Shown in pieces: positions 22,792 to 32,534 of a stretch of 64,000 bases of DNA (position 1 is the stretch's first letter; the number at the start of each line of letters is the position of its first letter). Source of the stretch: Paraburkholderia fungorum (GTDB lineage Bacteria; Pseudomonadota; Gammaproteobacteria; Burkholderiales; Burkholderiaceae); assembly GCF_900099835.1 (NCBI RefSeq), contig NZ_FNKP01000003.1, positions 868,001 through 932,000 on the forward strand, written 5' to 3'. The notes below the pieces were generated by a model. It ran no database searches. It was not told where the DNA came from and saw nothing but the letters and a program-made list of their open reading frames with translations. The translations under genes were made by a program, and so were the position numbers.

Positions 22792-23799
22792 TTGATCAAT
22801 ATTCTTTTATCCAGCGTGGCGTCGGAACGGCTTGATCGCGAGATCGGGCGTGTTCTCGCCGGTCGGCCGTATCGCCTGGTTGCGCCGCATGCCGCTGGCA
22901 GCGGTCCTGCCGATATCGCATTCGTCAGCCGGGATGTGACCGGCGGATCGTCGAAGACGCAACTCGAACCGGCCACGCTCGCGTTCTACGACGCGATGCG
23001 CGCGTCGCCCGGACTCACGTGGGTCCATACGCACTCGGCGGGCGCCGATCGTCCCATTTTTACCGAGCTGCTGCGACGCGAGGTTCGGGTGACGACGTCG
23101 TCCGGCGCGACTGCGCCGATCGTCGCTCAGACCGCGTTGGGCGCGCTGCTGGCGCTCGCGCGGCGCTTTCCCCAACTGGCCGAAGCCCAGCGCGAGCATG
23201 CATGGCGTCAGCTTCTCGCGGACGCCCCGCCGCCGCTCGCCGGACAAACCGCCGTCGTGGTCGGCTACGGGCCGATCGGCCAGCGCCTCGTTCGTCTGCT
23301 CGAAGCGCTCGACATCGACGTGATGGTCGTTCGGCGCGAAGCCGTGACGCCGAACGCGATTGCTTTTAGCGATCTCGACGTCGCTTTGCCGCGCTGCGAC
23401 TGGCTGATTCTCGCGTGTCCGCTGACTTCACTGACGTCCCGCCTGATCGATGCACGCCGTCTCGCGCTGCTGCCCGCTAGCGCACATGTGATCAACGTAT
23501 CGCGAGGCGAGGTGCTGGTCGAAGCCGACCTGATCGCTGCGGTGCGCGGCGGCAAGCTGGCAGGCGCTTACCTCGACGTATTCGAACGGGAGCCGCTCGA
23601 TCCGGCGTCGCCATTGTGGGACCTGCCGAACGTCATCGTGTCGCCGCACAGCGCGGGTCATTCGAGCGGCAATGCCGCTGCGGTGGATCGCATGTGGCTG
23701 GATAACCTCGCGCGCTGGAACCGGCGCGAGCGTTTGAACAACGAGGTCACGCCCGTGGCCGGCGTGTCCGCACTACACACGGGCGTCGAAGCGCAATAA
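22792..23799 (+). CDS. D-isomer-specific 2-hydroxyacid dehydrogenase
   Basis: 335 residues from the TTG at 22792, chosen for GGAGGCAAGGAG just upstream; ATG 22744 would add 16 residues. The Rossmann motif is VVGYGPIGQRL (about residue 145). Catalytic residues are visible as Arg in NVSRGEVL, Glu in DVFEREPLD and His in VSPHSAGHSSG, followed by a short C-terminal tail. The enzyme interconverts a 2-oxoacid and a D-2-hydroxyacid with NAD(P)H in the cytoplasm. It begins the right-hand catabolic region, 78 bases before the symporter gene. The substrate could be a branched or cyclic hydroxyacid given the ThDP enzyme downstream (inference). Confidence 0.88.
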   Translation: MINILLSSVASERLDREIGRVLAGRPYRLVAPHAAGSGPADIAFVSRDVTGGSSKTQLEPATLAFYDAMRASPGLTWVHTHSAGADRPIFTELLRREVRVTTSSGATAPIVAQTALGALLALARRFPQLAEAQREHAWRQLLADAPPPLAGQTAVVVGYGPIGQRLVRLLEALDIDVMVVRREAVTPNAIAFSDLDVALPRCDWLILACPLTSLTSRLIDARRLALLPASAHVINVSRGEVLVEADLIAAVRGGKLAGAYLDVFEREPLDPASPLWDLPNVIVSPHSAGHSSGNAAAVDRMWLDNLARWNRRERLNNEVTPVAGVSALHTGVEAQ

Positions 23800-23877
23800 G
23801 GCTGAGACGGCTCAGCGGGAAACGCAGCAAGCGGCACCCACGATACCAGTCGTTCAATAAAAAAATGGAGACGAACC

Positions 23878-25242
23878 ATGGCGGAAACGTCGAGTACCAA
23901 GGCGAGCGGTAGTTTCGGCAGCCTCGCAGGAGCCCGCGATCAGCGGACCACGGGCGTACGAAGTCAGGCGCGATCGATCGTCGGCGGATCGATTGGCAAT
24001 CTGATCGAGTGGTATGACTTTCACGTGTACACGACGTTTTCCGTGTACTTCGCGGCGTCGTTCTTTCCGCGCGAGAACCGCACGATCCAGTTGCTTAGCG
24101 CCGCTGCCGTGTTTGCGCTGGGTTTTCTGTTGCGCCCGGTGGGTAGCTGGCTGATCGGCCGCTATTCCGATCTCAAAGGACGACGCGCGGGGCTGACGCT
24201 TTCCGTCGCGCTGATGTGCGGCGGCTCGCTCGCAATCGGCCTGTGTCCGACCTATCCGCAGATTGGCCTGGCCGCGCCGGTCGTGCTGCTGCTCTCGCGT
24301 CTTGTGCAGGGCTTCTCACTCGGCGGCGAATACGGCGCGAGTTCGGTGTACCTCAGCGAAATCGCGCCACCCGGTAGACGCGGGTTTTACAGCAGCTTCC
24401 ATTACGTGACGCTGATTCTCGGCCAGTTGCTGGCAACTGCCGTGCAGGTGATTCTGCAGGGCGTCGTTTTCAGCACGTCGCAACTCGACGCATGGGCGTG
24501 GCGCGTGCCGTTTCTGATCGGTGCGGCGCTCGCGCTGGTCGCGTACTACGTTCGACGCAATATCGACGAAACCAGCGAATTCAAACAGCTCACCACGGAA
24601 GACAAGCGCAAGTCGGGTTTCCGCGAACTGCTGCGGCGTCCGCGCGCGACATTGCTCGTATTCGGTCTGACGACCGGCGGCACGCTCGCGTTCTTCACGT
24701 ACACCGTGTACATGCACAACTATCTGGTGAACACGGTGGGCCTGAGCGCGCAGCAAAGCGCCTGGGTGTCGCTGTCGACGCTGACGCTGTTCATGCTCGT
24801 GCAGCCGCTGTTCGGCGCGCTATCGGATTTCATCGGCAGGAGGCCGTTGCTGCTGGCGTTCGGCATCGGCGGCACGTTTGGAACCTGGCCGCTGCTTGCC
24901 GCGTTGTCGCGTACGCATAGTGTCGGCACCGCGTTTTTGCTGCTGTCGCTCGCCTTGCTGATCGTCACCGGCTACACGTCGGTGTGCTCGATCGTGAAAG
25001 CCGAACTGTTTCCTGCGCATTTGCGGGCCTTCGGCGTGGGCGTGCCGTATGCGATCGCCACGGCGATTTTCGGCGGATCGGCCGGATACGTCGGGCTCTG
25101 GTTCAAAAGCATCGGCCATGAAACGGGCTTCTATGCGTACGCATCGCTCTGCATTGCCTGCACGCTGATCGCCGCGCTCTGCATGCGCAAATCCGACACC
25201 GAACATCTTCCGACTTCTCTTTCCGGCAGGAGGCCGCTGTGA
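23878..25242 (+). CDS. MFS metabolite:H+ symporter (KgtP/ShiA-like)
   Basis: 454 residues, twelve membrane segments. Signatures of the metabolite:H+ symporter family: GNLIEWYDFHVYTTFSVYFAASFFP (residues 40-65), GRYSDLKGRRAGL in loop 2-3 and RLVQGFSLGGEYGASSVYLSE. Relatives carry 2-oxoglutarate, shikimate, citrate or aromatic acids. Its stop overlaps the GTG start of the class II aldolase by four bases, so the two are translationally coupled and the imported acid is probably the aldolase pathway's substrate. Confidence 0.9.
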   Translation: MAETSSTKASGSFGSLAGARDQRTTGVRSQARSIVGGSIGNLIEWYDFHVYTTFSVYFAASFFPRENRTIQLLSAAAVFALGFLLRPVGSWLIGRYSDLKGRRAGLTLSVALMCGGSLAIGLCPTYPQIGLAAPVVLLLSRLVQGFSLGGEYGASSVYLSEIAPPGRRGFYSSFHYVTLILGQLLATAVQVILQGVVFSTSQLDAWAWRVPFLIGAALALVAYYVRRNIDETSEFKQLTTEDKRKSGFRELLRRPRATLLVFGLTTGGTLAFFTYTVYMHNYLVNTVGLSAQQSAWVSLSTLTLFMLVQPLFGALSDFIGRRPLLLAFGIGGTFGTWPLLAALSRTHSVGTAFLLLSLALLIVTGYTSVCSIVKAELFPAHLRAFGVGVPYAIATAIFGGSAGYVGLWFKSIGHETGFYAYASLCIACTLIAALCMRKSDTEHLPTSLSGRRPL

Positions 25243-26027
25243 CAACACAACCCGAATTTTCAATTCCGTCGATGCGCGACCAGTGCTCGCCCGAAGAGTG
25301 GCAAATGCGCGTGGACCTCGCCGCGTGTTACCGGCTGATCGCGCATTACGGCATGTCCGACATGGCCGCGAATCATATTTCAGCGCGCATTCCCGGCGAA
25401 CACGGCAGTTTCCTGATCAACGCGTACGGCATGATGTATGAGGAGATCACTGCATCGAGCCTGATCAAGATCGACAGCAACGGCACGATTCTGAGCAAGC
25501 CCGCGTTCGTCGGTGCGGATTACGGCGTCAATCGCGCGGGCTTCGTGATTCATGGCGCGATCCACGATGCGAAGCCCGAGATTGCCTGCGTGATTCACAC
25601 GCACAGTTGGGCGGGCATGGCGCTGTCGACGCTGAAATGCGGCTTGCTGCCGATCACGCAGACGTCGATGCGTTTCGTCCACATCGGCTATCACGATTAC
25701 AAGGGCGTGGTGCTCGACATGGCGGAGCGCGACTCGCTTGTGAACGACCTCGGCAACAATAACGCACTGATTTTCCGCAATCATGGACTGCTGACGGTCG
25801 GGCATACGATTGCCGAGGCATTCAATGCGATGCACCGGCTGGAACTGTCGTGCAAATCGCAACTCGCGGCGATGGCGTGCGGTGTCGAACTCAACGACGT
25901 ACCTGCCAAAGTGCTCGATGAAACGTATATGAACTATCAACCGCAAACGCGTCGTCCTTATGGATTGATGGAGTGGCCCGCGTTGCTGCGCATGCTCGAC
26001 CGGATGGATCGGGGTTATCGCGATTAG
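25239..26027 (+). CDS. class II aldolase/adducin family protein
   Basis: 262 residues from a GTG start overlapping the symporter stop (GTGA), with GGCAGGAGG upstream. The zinc-site histidines are in IHTHSWAGMAL and FRNHGLLTVG; ANHISARIPG near residue 45 is the phosphate/carboxylate-binding loop of the fold. This type is the larger, adducin-domain form, found as aldolases, epimerases and decarboxylases in several organic-acid and aromatic pathways. The lack of a phosphate-sugar context argues against fuculose-phosphate aldolase. Reaction unknown. Confidence 0.88.
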   Translation: MTTQPEFSIPSMRDQCSPEEWQMRVDLAACYRLIAHYGMSDMAANHISARIPGEHGSFLINAYGMMYEEITASSLIKIDSNGTILSKPAFVGADYGVNRAGFVIHGAIHDAKPEIACVIHTHSWAGMALSTLKCGLLPITQTSMRFVHIGYHDYKGVVLDMAERDSLVNDLGNNNALIFRNHGLLTVGHTIAEAFNAMHRLELSCKSQLAAMACGVELNDVPAKVLDETYMNYQPQTRRPYGLMEWPALLRMLDRMDRGYRD

Positions 26028-26156
26028 TGCGTGGGTATCGTCGCGGGAAGGTGGCCGTCGGTACGGTGCAACGCGGACGGCCATACAAAAAAGCGATGGC
26101 CGGTATCGTAAATCGCTAGTCCCGCACGGGCGACCCACCGGCTTACACTGCTTTAC

Positions 26157-27857
26157 ATGACGGATGAAAACTACGATCTGATTGTTGTCGGGGCGGGCGC
26201 GGCGGGACTCGCGGCTGCATCGGTCGGCGCGGCGCAGGGGCATCGTGTTCTACTGATCGAGCACACCGCGCGAATTGGCGGCACCACCGCGATTTCCGGC
26301 GGCATGGTCTGGATTCCCGCGAATCACAAGATGCAGGAAGCCGGCCTCGACGATAGCGCTGAAGCCGCTCGCCGCTATATCGACGAGACCGTGCCCGGTG
26401 GCGCGAATGGCGAGCGGATGCGCGCGTTTCTTCAGCATGGCGACCCGGCGATTCGCTATCTCGAAGTCCATACCGCGTTGAAGTTGCGACCGGTGCGTCG
26501 CTATCCCGACTATTATCCGGACCTGCCCGGCGCGACAGCGGGCGGCCGCGTACTCGAACCCGTTCCATTCGACGGCCGCGAACTGGGTCGCGACTTCGCG
26601 CTGCTGCGCGATCCGTTGCCCGAGTTCATGCTGTTCGGCGGGATGATGATCAGCCGCGAAGACATTCCCAAATTGCGCCGGATCGGCAAGTCGCCGCTCG
26701 CGACCTGGGACGTTCTCAAGCTGATCGGTAGGTACGGCTGGCAGCGGCTGCGCGCGCATCGCGGAACGACGCTCGTGCTCGGTAATGCGCTTGCCGCGCG
26801 CCTGTTCAAGTCGGCGCGCGATCTCGGCGTCGATATCGTCACGAAGGCCCGCGTCGTTCATCTCGTGCTGGACGGTGAGCGCGTTTCGGGCTTGCGCGTG
26901 CACATCGGCGGAAGCGAGAGGCAGATTCACGCGCGAGCGGTGGTGCTCGCAACCGGCGGCATCTCACACGATGCCGCACTGCGCGCGTCGTTCGTCCCGG
27001 CGTCGGCGGGGCAGCGGTCCGCGACTGCCAACGCCGGAACCGCGCAAGGCGGCGTACGCATCGCGCAGGCTGCGGGCGCGGCGTTGAGCCGACCCGCACA
27101 CAACGTGGACGACGCACTCGCGTTCTGGGTCCCCGTTTCCTGCTGGCAGCGCGAAGACGGTTCGACCGCGATGTTCCCGCACACCGTAACCGATCGCGCG
27201 AAACCCGGCTTGATCGCCGTGGATCGGCACGGCAAGCGCTTCGTCAACGAAGCGCTTTCGTATCACGAGTTCGTCAGAGCACAACTGCGCCACGCAGACG
27301 ACGCGATTCCCGCATGGCTCGTCTGCGATAGCCGCTTTTTGTGGAAATACGGGCTGGGCCGCGTGCGCCCATTCGCGCTGTCGACCCGACACGACGTCGC
27401 CAGCGGCTATCTGAAGAAAGCGTCCACGCTCGACGCGTTGGCCGCGCTAATCGGCGTACCTCCTGCGGCATTCGCTCAGACGCTGCAGCGTTTCAACGCC
27501 GAAGCAAAAGAAGGCCGCGACAGCGAATTCGCCCGTGGCGGCGATATCTATCAACGTCATCTTGGCGACGGCGATCAGCATCCCAACCCTTGCGTTGCGC
27601 CAATCGAGCAAGGCCCGTTCTACGCCGTCTGCGTTTTTCCCGCCGACCTCGGCATGGCTGCTGGCTTGATCACCGACGAACATGCGCGCGTGCTGCGAGC
27701 GGACGGCTCGCCGATCGACGGACTCTACGCGTGCGGCAACGACATGCAATCGGTGATGAACGGTGCGTACCCCGGTCCCGGCATCACGCTCGGCCCTGCA
27801 CTGGTTTTCGGCGTGATCGCGGCATGTCACGCGCTCGGCCATAAGCTGACCGTATAG
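26157..27857 (+). CDS. FAD-dependent dehydrogenase (3-ketosteroid/fumarate reductase flavoprotein superfamily)
   Basis: 566 residues. FAD-binding DLIVVGAGAAGLAAASVGAAQGH at the N-terminus, TAISGGMVWIPANHKM around residue 45 and the C-terminal YPGPGITLGPALVFG segment are typical of 3-ketosteroid-delta1-dehydrogenase-like flavoproteins that introduce or reduce an alpha,beta double bond. No signal peptide. A TACACT box ends eight bases before the ATG and no ribosome site is present, so the mRNA may be leaderless. It sits alone between the aldolase and the aldehyde dehydrogenase. A steroid substrate is only one possibility; no other steroid genes are seen. Confidence 0.85.
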   Translation: MTDENYDLIVVGAGAAGLAAASVGAAQGHRVLLIEHTARIGGTTAISGGMVWIPANHKMQEAGLDDSAEAARRYIDETVPGGANGERMRAFLQHGDPAIRYLEVHTALKLRPVRRYPDYYPDLPGATAGGRVLEPVPFDGRELGRDFALLRDPLPEFMLFGGMMISREDIPKLRRIGKSPLATWDVLKLIGRYGWQRLRAHRGTTLVLGNALAARLFKSARDLGVDIVTKARVVHLVLDGERVSGLRVHIGGSERQIHARAVVLATGGISHDAALRASFVPASAGQRSATANAGTAQGGVRIAQAAGAALSRPAHNVDDALAFWVPVSCWQREDGSTAMFPHTVTDRAKPGLIAVDRHGKRFVNEALSYHEFVRAQLRHADDAIPAWLVCDSRFLWKYGLGRVRPFALSTRHDVASGYLKKASTLDALAALIGVPPAAFAQTLQRFNAEAKEGRDSEFARGGDIYQRHLGDGDQHPNPCVAPIEQGPFYAVCVFPADLGMAAGLITDEHARVLRADGSPIDGLYACGNDMQSVMNGAYPGPGITLGPALVFGVIAACHALGHKLTV

Positions 27858-27933
27858 CAGGTCTCGGAAAACAATAGTTTTGCTCACGAAATCGCGACCC
27901 TACACTGGTTGCTATCGCATGGAGCCCAATTCG

Positions 27934-29370
27934 ATGACCGAATCATTCACTGCATTGCCCGAGGTACGACTGCTGATAGACGGCGAATGGACCGACGGTG
28001 TCGACCGCATGGCAGTGCTCGACAAGTACCGTTTGACGCAGAGCGCGAGCCTGCATATCGCCTCGCGGGAACAGGTGCATAGCGCGGTGACGGCGGCGCA
28101 TCGTGCGTTTGCCGCATCGACGCTGACACCGTACGAAAGAGGTGCCGTACTCGAACGGGCGGCGGTGCTGCTCGAACGCGACTCGCAGCAACTGGTTGCC
28201 GCGTTGCAGACAGAAGGCGGGTTTACGCTGACCGACGCGCAAGGCGAGATCAAGCGCTGTCTGCAGACCTTCAGGTTGTCGGCGGAAGAAGCGCGGCGGC
28301 TGGCCGGCGACATCGTGCCGCTCGACGGCGCGCCGCAGCAGTCGGGCCGTCTCGGCTTCACGATCCGCGTACCGCTCGGCGTGGTGTGCGCGATCACGCC
28401 GTTCAACGCGCCGTTGAACACGGTTGCGCACAAGGTCGCTCCGGCACTCGCGGCGGGCAACGCTGTCGTACTCAAGCCGTCGACGCATACGCCCACGCTC
28501 GCCAATCTGATGGCGTCGTGTCTGCTTGAAGCCGGTTTGCCGCCGGGGCTGATCACCGTGCTGCACGGGGCCGCGGATGTGGCAGGCTGGCTGATCGACG
28601 AACCTGCCGTGCGCTTCTTTGCCTTCACCGGCAGTACCGACGTCGGGCGGTCGATCCAGCAGCGCGCAGGCCTCCGCCGCACGCAGATGGAACTCGGCAG
28701 CCTCGCTTTCACGATCGTCGGCGACGACGCGAACCTCGATCAGGCGCTGCCGAAGATCGTCGCCGCGGGCTACCGGAAGGCGGGCCAGGTATGCACGTCG
28801 ATCCAGATGCTGCTCGTGCAACGCAGCCGCCTCGCAGAAGTGAAAGCGCGTCTGACCGAACTCGTCGGCGAACTGCGCTTTGGCGATCCACGCGATCCGT
28901 CGACGCTTGTCGGCCCTGTCATCAGTCTTGCGTCGGCCGAGCGTATCGAACGATGGATCGACGATGCGGTGACGCGCGGTGCGACCCGGCTGGTAGGCGG
29001 CGCACGCGAAGGCGCGGTGGTTCCGCCGACCCTGCTCGCCGATGTCGATCCGGCTTCGCAGGTGAGTTGCCAGGAAGTATTCGGTCCGGTGATGTCGCTC
29101 GTGCCGTTCGACACGCTCGACGAAGCGATCGATCGCGTCAACGCGACGCCGTACGGCCTCGCCACCGGCATTTTCACGAACCGCCTCGACGCGGCGTTCA
29201 AAGCTGCGCGCCGCTTGCATGTGGGCGGGGTGCATATCAACGAGACGTCGAGTTCGCGCGTCGACCTGATGCCGTACGGCGGGAGCAAAGACTCCGGTTT
29301 CGGACGGGAAGGACCGCACTACGCTGTGCGGGAGATGAGCGAAGAACGTTTGATCACGCTAAGCACTTGA
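27934..29370 (+). CDS. NAD(P)-dependent aldehyde dehydrogenase
   Basis: 478 residues from the ATG at 27934, with GGAG nine bases upstream; an ATG at 27919 is also in frame. Catalytic residues: Cys287 in GQVCTS, Glu253 in MELGS, Asn in ITPFNAPLN, and the NAD-site segment FTGSTDVGRSI. The usual ELGGK motif is ELGSLAF here, as in some semialdehyde- and aromatic-aldehyde-active members. It oxidises an aldehyde to the acid. Thirteen bases separate it from the ThDP enzyme, whose decarboxylation product would be its natural substrate (inference). Confidence 0.9.
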   Translation: MTESFTALPEVRLLIDGEWTDGVDRMAVLDKYRLTQSASLHIASREQVHSAVTAAHRAFAASTLTPYERGAVLERAAVLLERDSQQLVAALQTEGGFTLTDAQGEIKRCLQTFRLSAEEARRLAGDIVPLDGAPQQSGRLGFTIRVPLGVVCAITPFNAPLNTVAHKVAPALAAGNAVVLKPSTHTPTLANLMASCLLEAGLPPGLITVLHGAADVAGWLIDEPAVRFFAFTGSTDVGRSIQQRAGLRRTQMELGSLAFTIVGDDANLDQALPKIVAAGYRKAGQVCTSIQMLLVQRSRLAEVKARLTELVGELRFGDPRDPSTLVGPVISLASAERIERWIDDAVTRGATRLVGGAREGAVVPPTLLADVDPASQVSCQEVFGPVMSLVPFDTLDEAIDRVNATPYGLATGIFTNRLDAAFKAARRLHVGGVHINETSSSRVDLMPYGGSKDSGFGREGPHYAVREMSEERLITLST

Positions 29371-29383
29371 AGGGGACGATGCA

Positions 29384-31162
29384 ATGCCGATGATGAAGGG
29401 CGGTCAGGTGATCGCCGAGACGCTGGTCAAGGAAAAGGTGCCGTACGTCTTTGGTATCTGTGGTCATGGCAATGTCGGCATCCTCGATGCCTTGTACGAC
29501 GTGCGCGACAAACTGCAACTGATTTCGCCGCGCCACGAGCAGTGCGCGGGTCACATGGCCGACGCGTACTTTCGTGTGAAGCACCGGCCCGTCGCGACGC
29601 TGACGTCCACCGGACCGGGGTCGGCGAACATGGTGATGTCGTTGGCGACGGCGTTGTCGGACTCGTCGGCGTTCATGGCGATCACCGCAAACGTGCCGAC
29701 CTCGCAGCACAATCGCGGCCCGTTCCAGGAGCTGTATCACCACAATCAGGCCGACTTCGCGCAGGTGTTGCGGCCGGTCGTCAAACGCGCGTTCCAGCCT
29801 TCACGCGTCGACATGCTGCCGCTCGCGCTGCGTCAGGCGATGGATACGATGGTGTCGGGCCGCCCAGGTCCGGTGAATCTGGACATCCCGTACAACGTGT
29901 TCCAGGAAGAGGCGGATGTCGAGTTGCCGCCCGCCTCGCAAATGGATCGCCGGGTGCGGCCGGGCGCGAACGAAGCCGATATCGCCGCCGTGCTGGATCT
30001 GCTCGCCGCCGCCCGCAAGCCGGTGCTGTTCATCGGTCACGGCGCGACGCTGGCCGAAGCCGGCCCTGAACTGGCCGAGTTGCAAAAAACGCTGCAGATC
30101 CCGGTGATCACGTCGCCGAACGGGATGGGCTGCGTGCCCGCCACCGACCCGTTGACGCTCGGTTTCATCGGCCGTAACGGGGCGTTTCCGGCCAATGAAG
30201 CGGGACGTCACGCCGATCTGGTGATCACGATCGGCACGCGCTTCGACGACCGTTCGTCGTCGAGCTGGCATCCGGGCTATTCGTGGAACTTCCCGAGCAC
30301 GCGCCTCGTCCACGTGGATATCGATCCCAACGAGCTGGGCCGCAACTATGCGGCGACGGTCGGCATCGTCGCCGATGCGAAGGTGTTCACGCGGCAGTTG
30401 CTCAACGCGCTGCCCGGCCGTCCCGCGATCGAAGCGAAGCGCTACGCGCCGTGGGCCGAGGAAGTGCTGGGCTGGGTGCGTCAGTGGGAAGCGTTCGTGC
30501 GCCCGCATTTCGGCGATTCGACCAACCCGCTGCGGCCGGAGTTCGTGGTCGGCACATTGCAGAACACGCTGCCCGACGATGTCATTCTGGCGCTCGATTC
30601 CGGCGTGCATCACAACTGGTTCATGCAGTTCTGGAAGCCGAAGCGTCCGCAAAGCATGCTCAACAGCTGGGGCTATTCGTCGATGGGCTTCGGCGTATGC
30701 GGCGTATTGGGCGCGCAACTGGCCGCGCCGGATCGTCCGTGCGTCGCGGTGGTCGGCGACGGCGGCTTCACGATGACGCCGTACGTGCTGTGCACGGCGG
30801 TCGAATACAACCTGCCAGTGGTGTGGATCATCTGGAACAACTTTGCGTGGGGCGCGATTCGCGATCTGCAATACGGTCTGTTCGACGGCCGGGAGATCGG
30901 CACCGCGTTTTATAAAGGCCAGAGCGGCGAGCGCTACAACCCCGACTTTGCAGCATGGGCACGCGCGGCCGGTGCAGACGGCGTGACCGTCACGCGTCCG
31001 CAGGACCTCGGCAATGCGGTCGAACAGGCGCTCAAAAACCGCCGCCCGTGCGTGATCGACGTACACGTCGACGCCGAAGTCAGACCGCCGTCAACCGGCA
31101 CCTGGCAATTGCCGCCTATTCCGTATAAAGAGCCGATTTACGGTAAGCCGTATATCGCCTGA
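29384..31162 (+). CDS. ThDP-dependent enzyme (acetolactate synthase/benzoylformate decarboxylase superfamily)
   Basis: 592 residues with the three domains of the POX/ALS family. The catalytic Glu is Glu52 in RHEQCAGHMADAY, which rules out glyoxylate carboligase (Val at that site). The ThDP/Mg motif is GDGGF (from residue 458) ending with WNNFAWG (Asn485-Asn486). The middle domain VLFIGHGA and DIDPNELGRNY are present. No small-subunit gene accompanies it, so it is unlikely to be biosynthetic acetolactate synthase. Placed directly after an aldehyde dehydrogenase, a 2-oxoacid decarboxylase or carboligase role is likely. Confidence 0.88.
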   Translation: MPMMKGGQVIAETLVKEKVPYVFGICGHGNVGILDALYDVRDKLQLISPRHEQCAGHMADAYFRVKHRPVATLTSTGPGSANMVMSLATALSDSSAFMAITANVPTSQHNRGPFQELYHHNQADFAQVLRPVVKRAFQPSRVDMLPLALRQAMDTMVSGRPGPVNLDIPYNVFQEEADVELPPASQMDRRVRPGANEADIAAVLDLLAAARKPVLFIGHGATLAEAGPELAELQKTLQIPVITSPNGMGCVPATDPLTLGFIGRNGAFPANEAGRHADLVITIGTRFDDRSSSSWHPGYSWNFPSTRLVHVDIDPNELGRNYAATVGIVADAKVFTRQLLNALPGRPAIEAKRYAPWAEEVLGWVRQWEAFVRPHFGDSTNPLRPEFVVGTLQNTLPDDVILALDSGVHHNWFMQFWKPKRPQSMLNSWGYSSMGFGVCGVLGAQLAAPDRPCVAVVGDGGFTMTPYVLCTAVEYNLPVVWIIWNNFAWGAIRDLQYGLFDGREIGTAFYKGQSGERYNPDFAAWARAAGADGVTVTRPQDLGNAVEQALKNRRPCVIDVHVDAEVRPPSTGTWQLPPIPYKEPIYGKPYIA

Positions 31163-31269
31163 CCACAGCAGCAGATTCAGCACAACGAGAGAGCAGTCGT
31201 TCCACGCAAGCTCCACGGCGCGCCGTGATACCGCACGGTCCGCGCCGGTCCCAAGAACAGGAGACAGTC

Positions 31270-32502
31270 ATGATTTTCCGCAATCCGCGCGGGCGGGTAG
31301 GTGTTCGCTCGCTTTTCGCCATCGTAATGGGGTTGACCTGCGGTGTTACCGCACTCGCGCAAGGCACGGACCCCGTGCGCATCGGCCTGATTTATTCGAA
31401 GCAGGGGCCGGGCGCGTCGATCGGCCAGTTCCTCGAACGCGGCAGTGAAATCGCGCTCGAACAGGCCGGCGGCAAGGTGCTCGGCCGGCCCGTCGAACTC
31501 GTGTGGCTCGACGAACCGAATCCGCAGGTGTCGCAACAGAACATGCAGAAGCTGGTCGACGAGAACAAGGTCGTCGCGGTGGTCGGCGGCAACTACAGTT
31601 CGTCCGCGCTCGCCATGATGAGCGTCGCCAATCGCGCGAAGGTTCCGCTGATTCTGCCGGGCGCGGCGGCCAGCGAGATCACCGGCAAGGATTGCAGCCG
31701 CTACACGTTCCGCACCCAGGCGACGGTGCCGGTGCAGATTGGCGGCGTGATGCCGTATCTGTCGCAGATCGGCAAGAAGGTTTATTTCCTGACGCCCTCG
31801 TATGCATTCGGCCAGGACATCCTGCGATCGGCACGCAGCCGGCTCAAGGAAAACGGCATGACCGAAGTCGGCGTGGATGAGGTGCCCGTCAATACCGCCG
31901 ACTACAGCTCGTACATCCTGAAGATCCGGCAGGCGAAGCCGGACGTGGTGCTCGGCGGCCTGGTCGGCGGCGACTTCTCGAACTTCCTGAAGCAATGGAA
32001 CGAGATGGGGATGAAGGACAAGATTCCCTACGTGGCCGTCGCCGTGACCGACACCGATTTCTGGGATGTCGGCCCGCAGGCGTCGGCGGGCATCTACGTG
32101 AAGCCCTGGTACTACAACAATCCGAAGAACACCGCCGCCGAAAAGCAGTTCACCGCCGACTTCGAGAAGAAATACGGCCGTCCGCCGTCTGACAAGGCAT
32201 GGTCGGGCTGGATCGCGATGCGCTCGCTGCTCGAATCGATCAACGCCGCGAAGGCGACGGATTCGAAGTCGATCGTCACCCAGCTCGAAAAGTGGAAGAA
32301 CACCGACGGCGCATTCCCGTTCTACTTCCGCGATTGGGATCATCAACTTGTGCGTCCTTCGGTGGTCGTGCGGGTCAAGTCGAAGATCACCGACAAGTAC
32401 GATTTCTTCGACGTGGTGAGAGATACGTCGAATTCGGCCGCCGACACCGAGAAGGCTTTCGGTGACAGGCAGCAGGTCGGTTGCAACATGCCGCCGCTCT
32501 AA
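31270..32502 (+). CDS. ABC transporter substrate-binding protein (branched-chain amino acid type)
   Basis: 410 residues from the ATG at 31270, preceded by AGGAGACAG. Signal peptide with hydrophobic core SLFAIVMGLTCGV and cleavage near ALAQG, then the periplasmic-binding fold: PVRIGLIYSKQGPGASIGQFLERG, AVVGGNYSSSALAMMSVANR and VYFLTPSYAFGQDIL. It belongs to the LivJ-like family, which in this genus often serves aromatic or organic acids rather than amino acids. It heads the ABC genes and lies 107 bases after the ThDP enzyme, so it may start a second transcript. Confidence 0.9.
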   Translation: MIFRNPRGRVGVRSLFAIVMGLTCGVTALAQGTDPVRIGLIYSKQGPGASIGQFLERGSEIALEQAGGKVLGRPVELVWLDEPNPQVSQQNMQKLVDENKVVAVVGGNYSSSALAMMSVANRAKVPLILPGAAASEITGKDCSRYTFRTQATVPVQIGGVMPYLSQIGKKVYFLTPSYAFGQDILRSARSRLKENGMTEVGVDEVPVNTADYSSYILKIRQAKPDVVLGGLVGGDFSNFLKQWNEMGMKDKIPYVAVAVTDTDFWDVGPQASAGIYVKPWYYNNPKNTAAEKQFTADFEKKYGRPPSDKAWSGWIAMRSLLESINAAKATDSKSIVTQLEKWKNTDGAFPFYFRDWDHQLVRPSVVVRVKSKITDKYDFFDVVRDTSNSAADTEKAFGDRQQVGCNMPPL

Positions 32503-32534
32503 CAGCGTCGCGACCGCACGTTTCAGGGGGCGTC

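Noticed and set aside
23801..23816. GCTGAG/CTCAGC hairpin after the D-2-hydroxyacid dehydrogenase
   Set aside because: Only six base pairs and no T tract; too weak to call a terminator.
26052..26083. Hairpin TGGCCGTC/GACGGCCA considered as a terminator for the class II aldolase gene
   Set aside because: It is followed by an A-rich tract on the plus strand, and no minus-strand gene ends there.
26157..27857. Steroid degradation gene
   Set aside because: The family resemblance to ketosteroid dehydrogenases is real, but no other steroid-ring genes are in the window.
29384..31162. Glyoxylate carboligase
   Set aside because: The catalytic Glu52 is present, whereas glyoxylate carboligase has Val at this position, and the usual hyi/glxR-type gene set is not adjacent.
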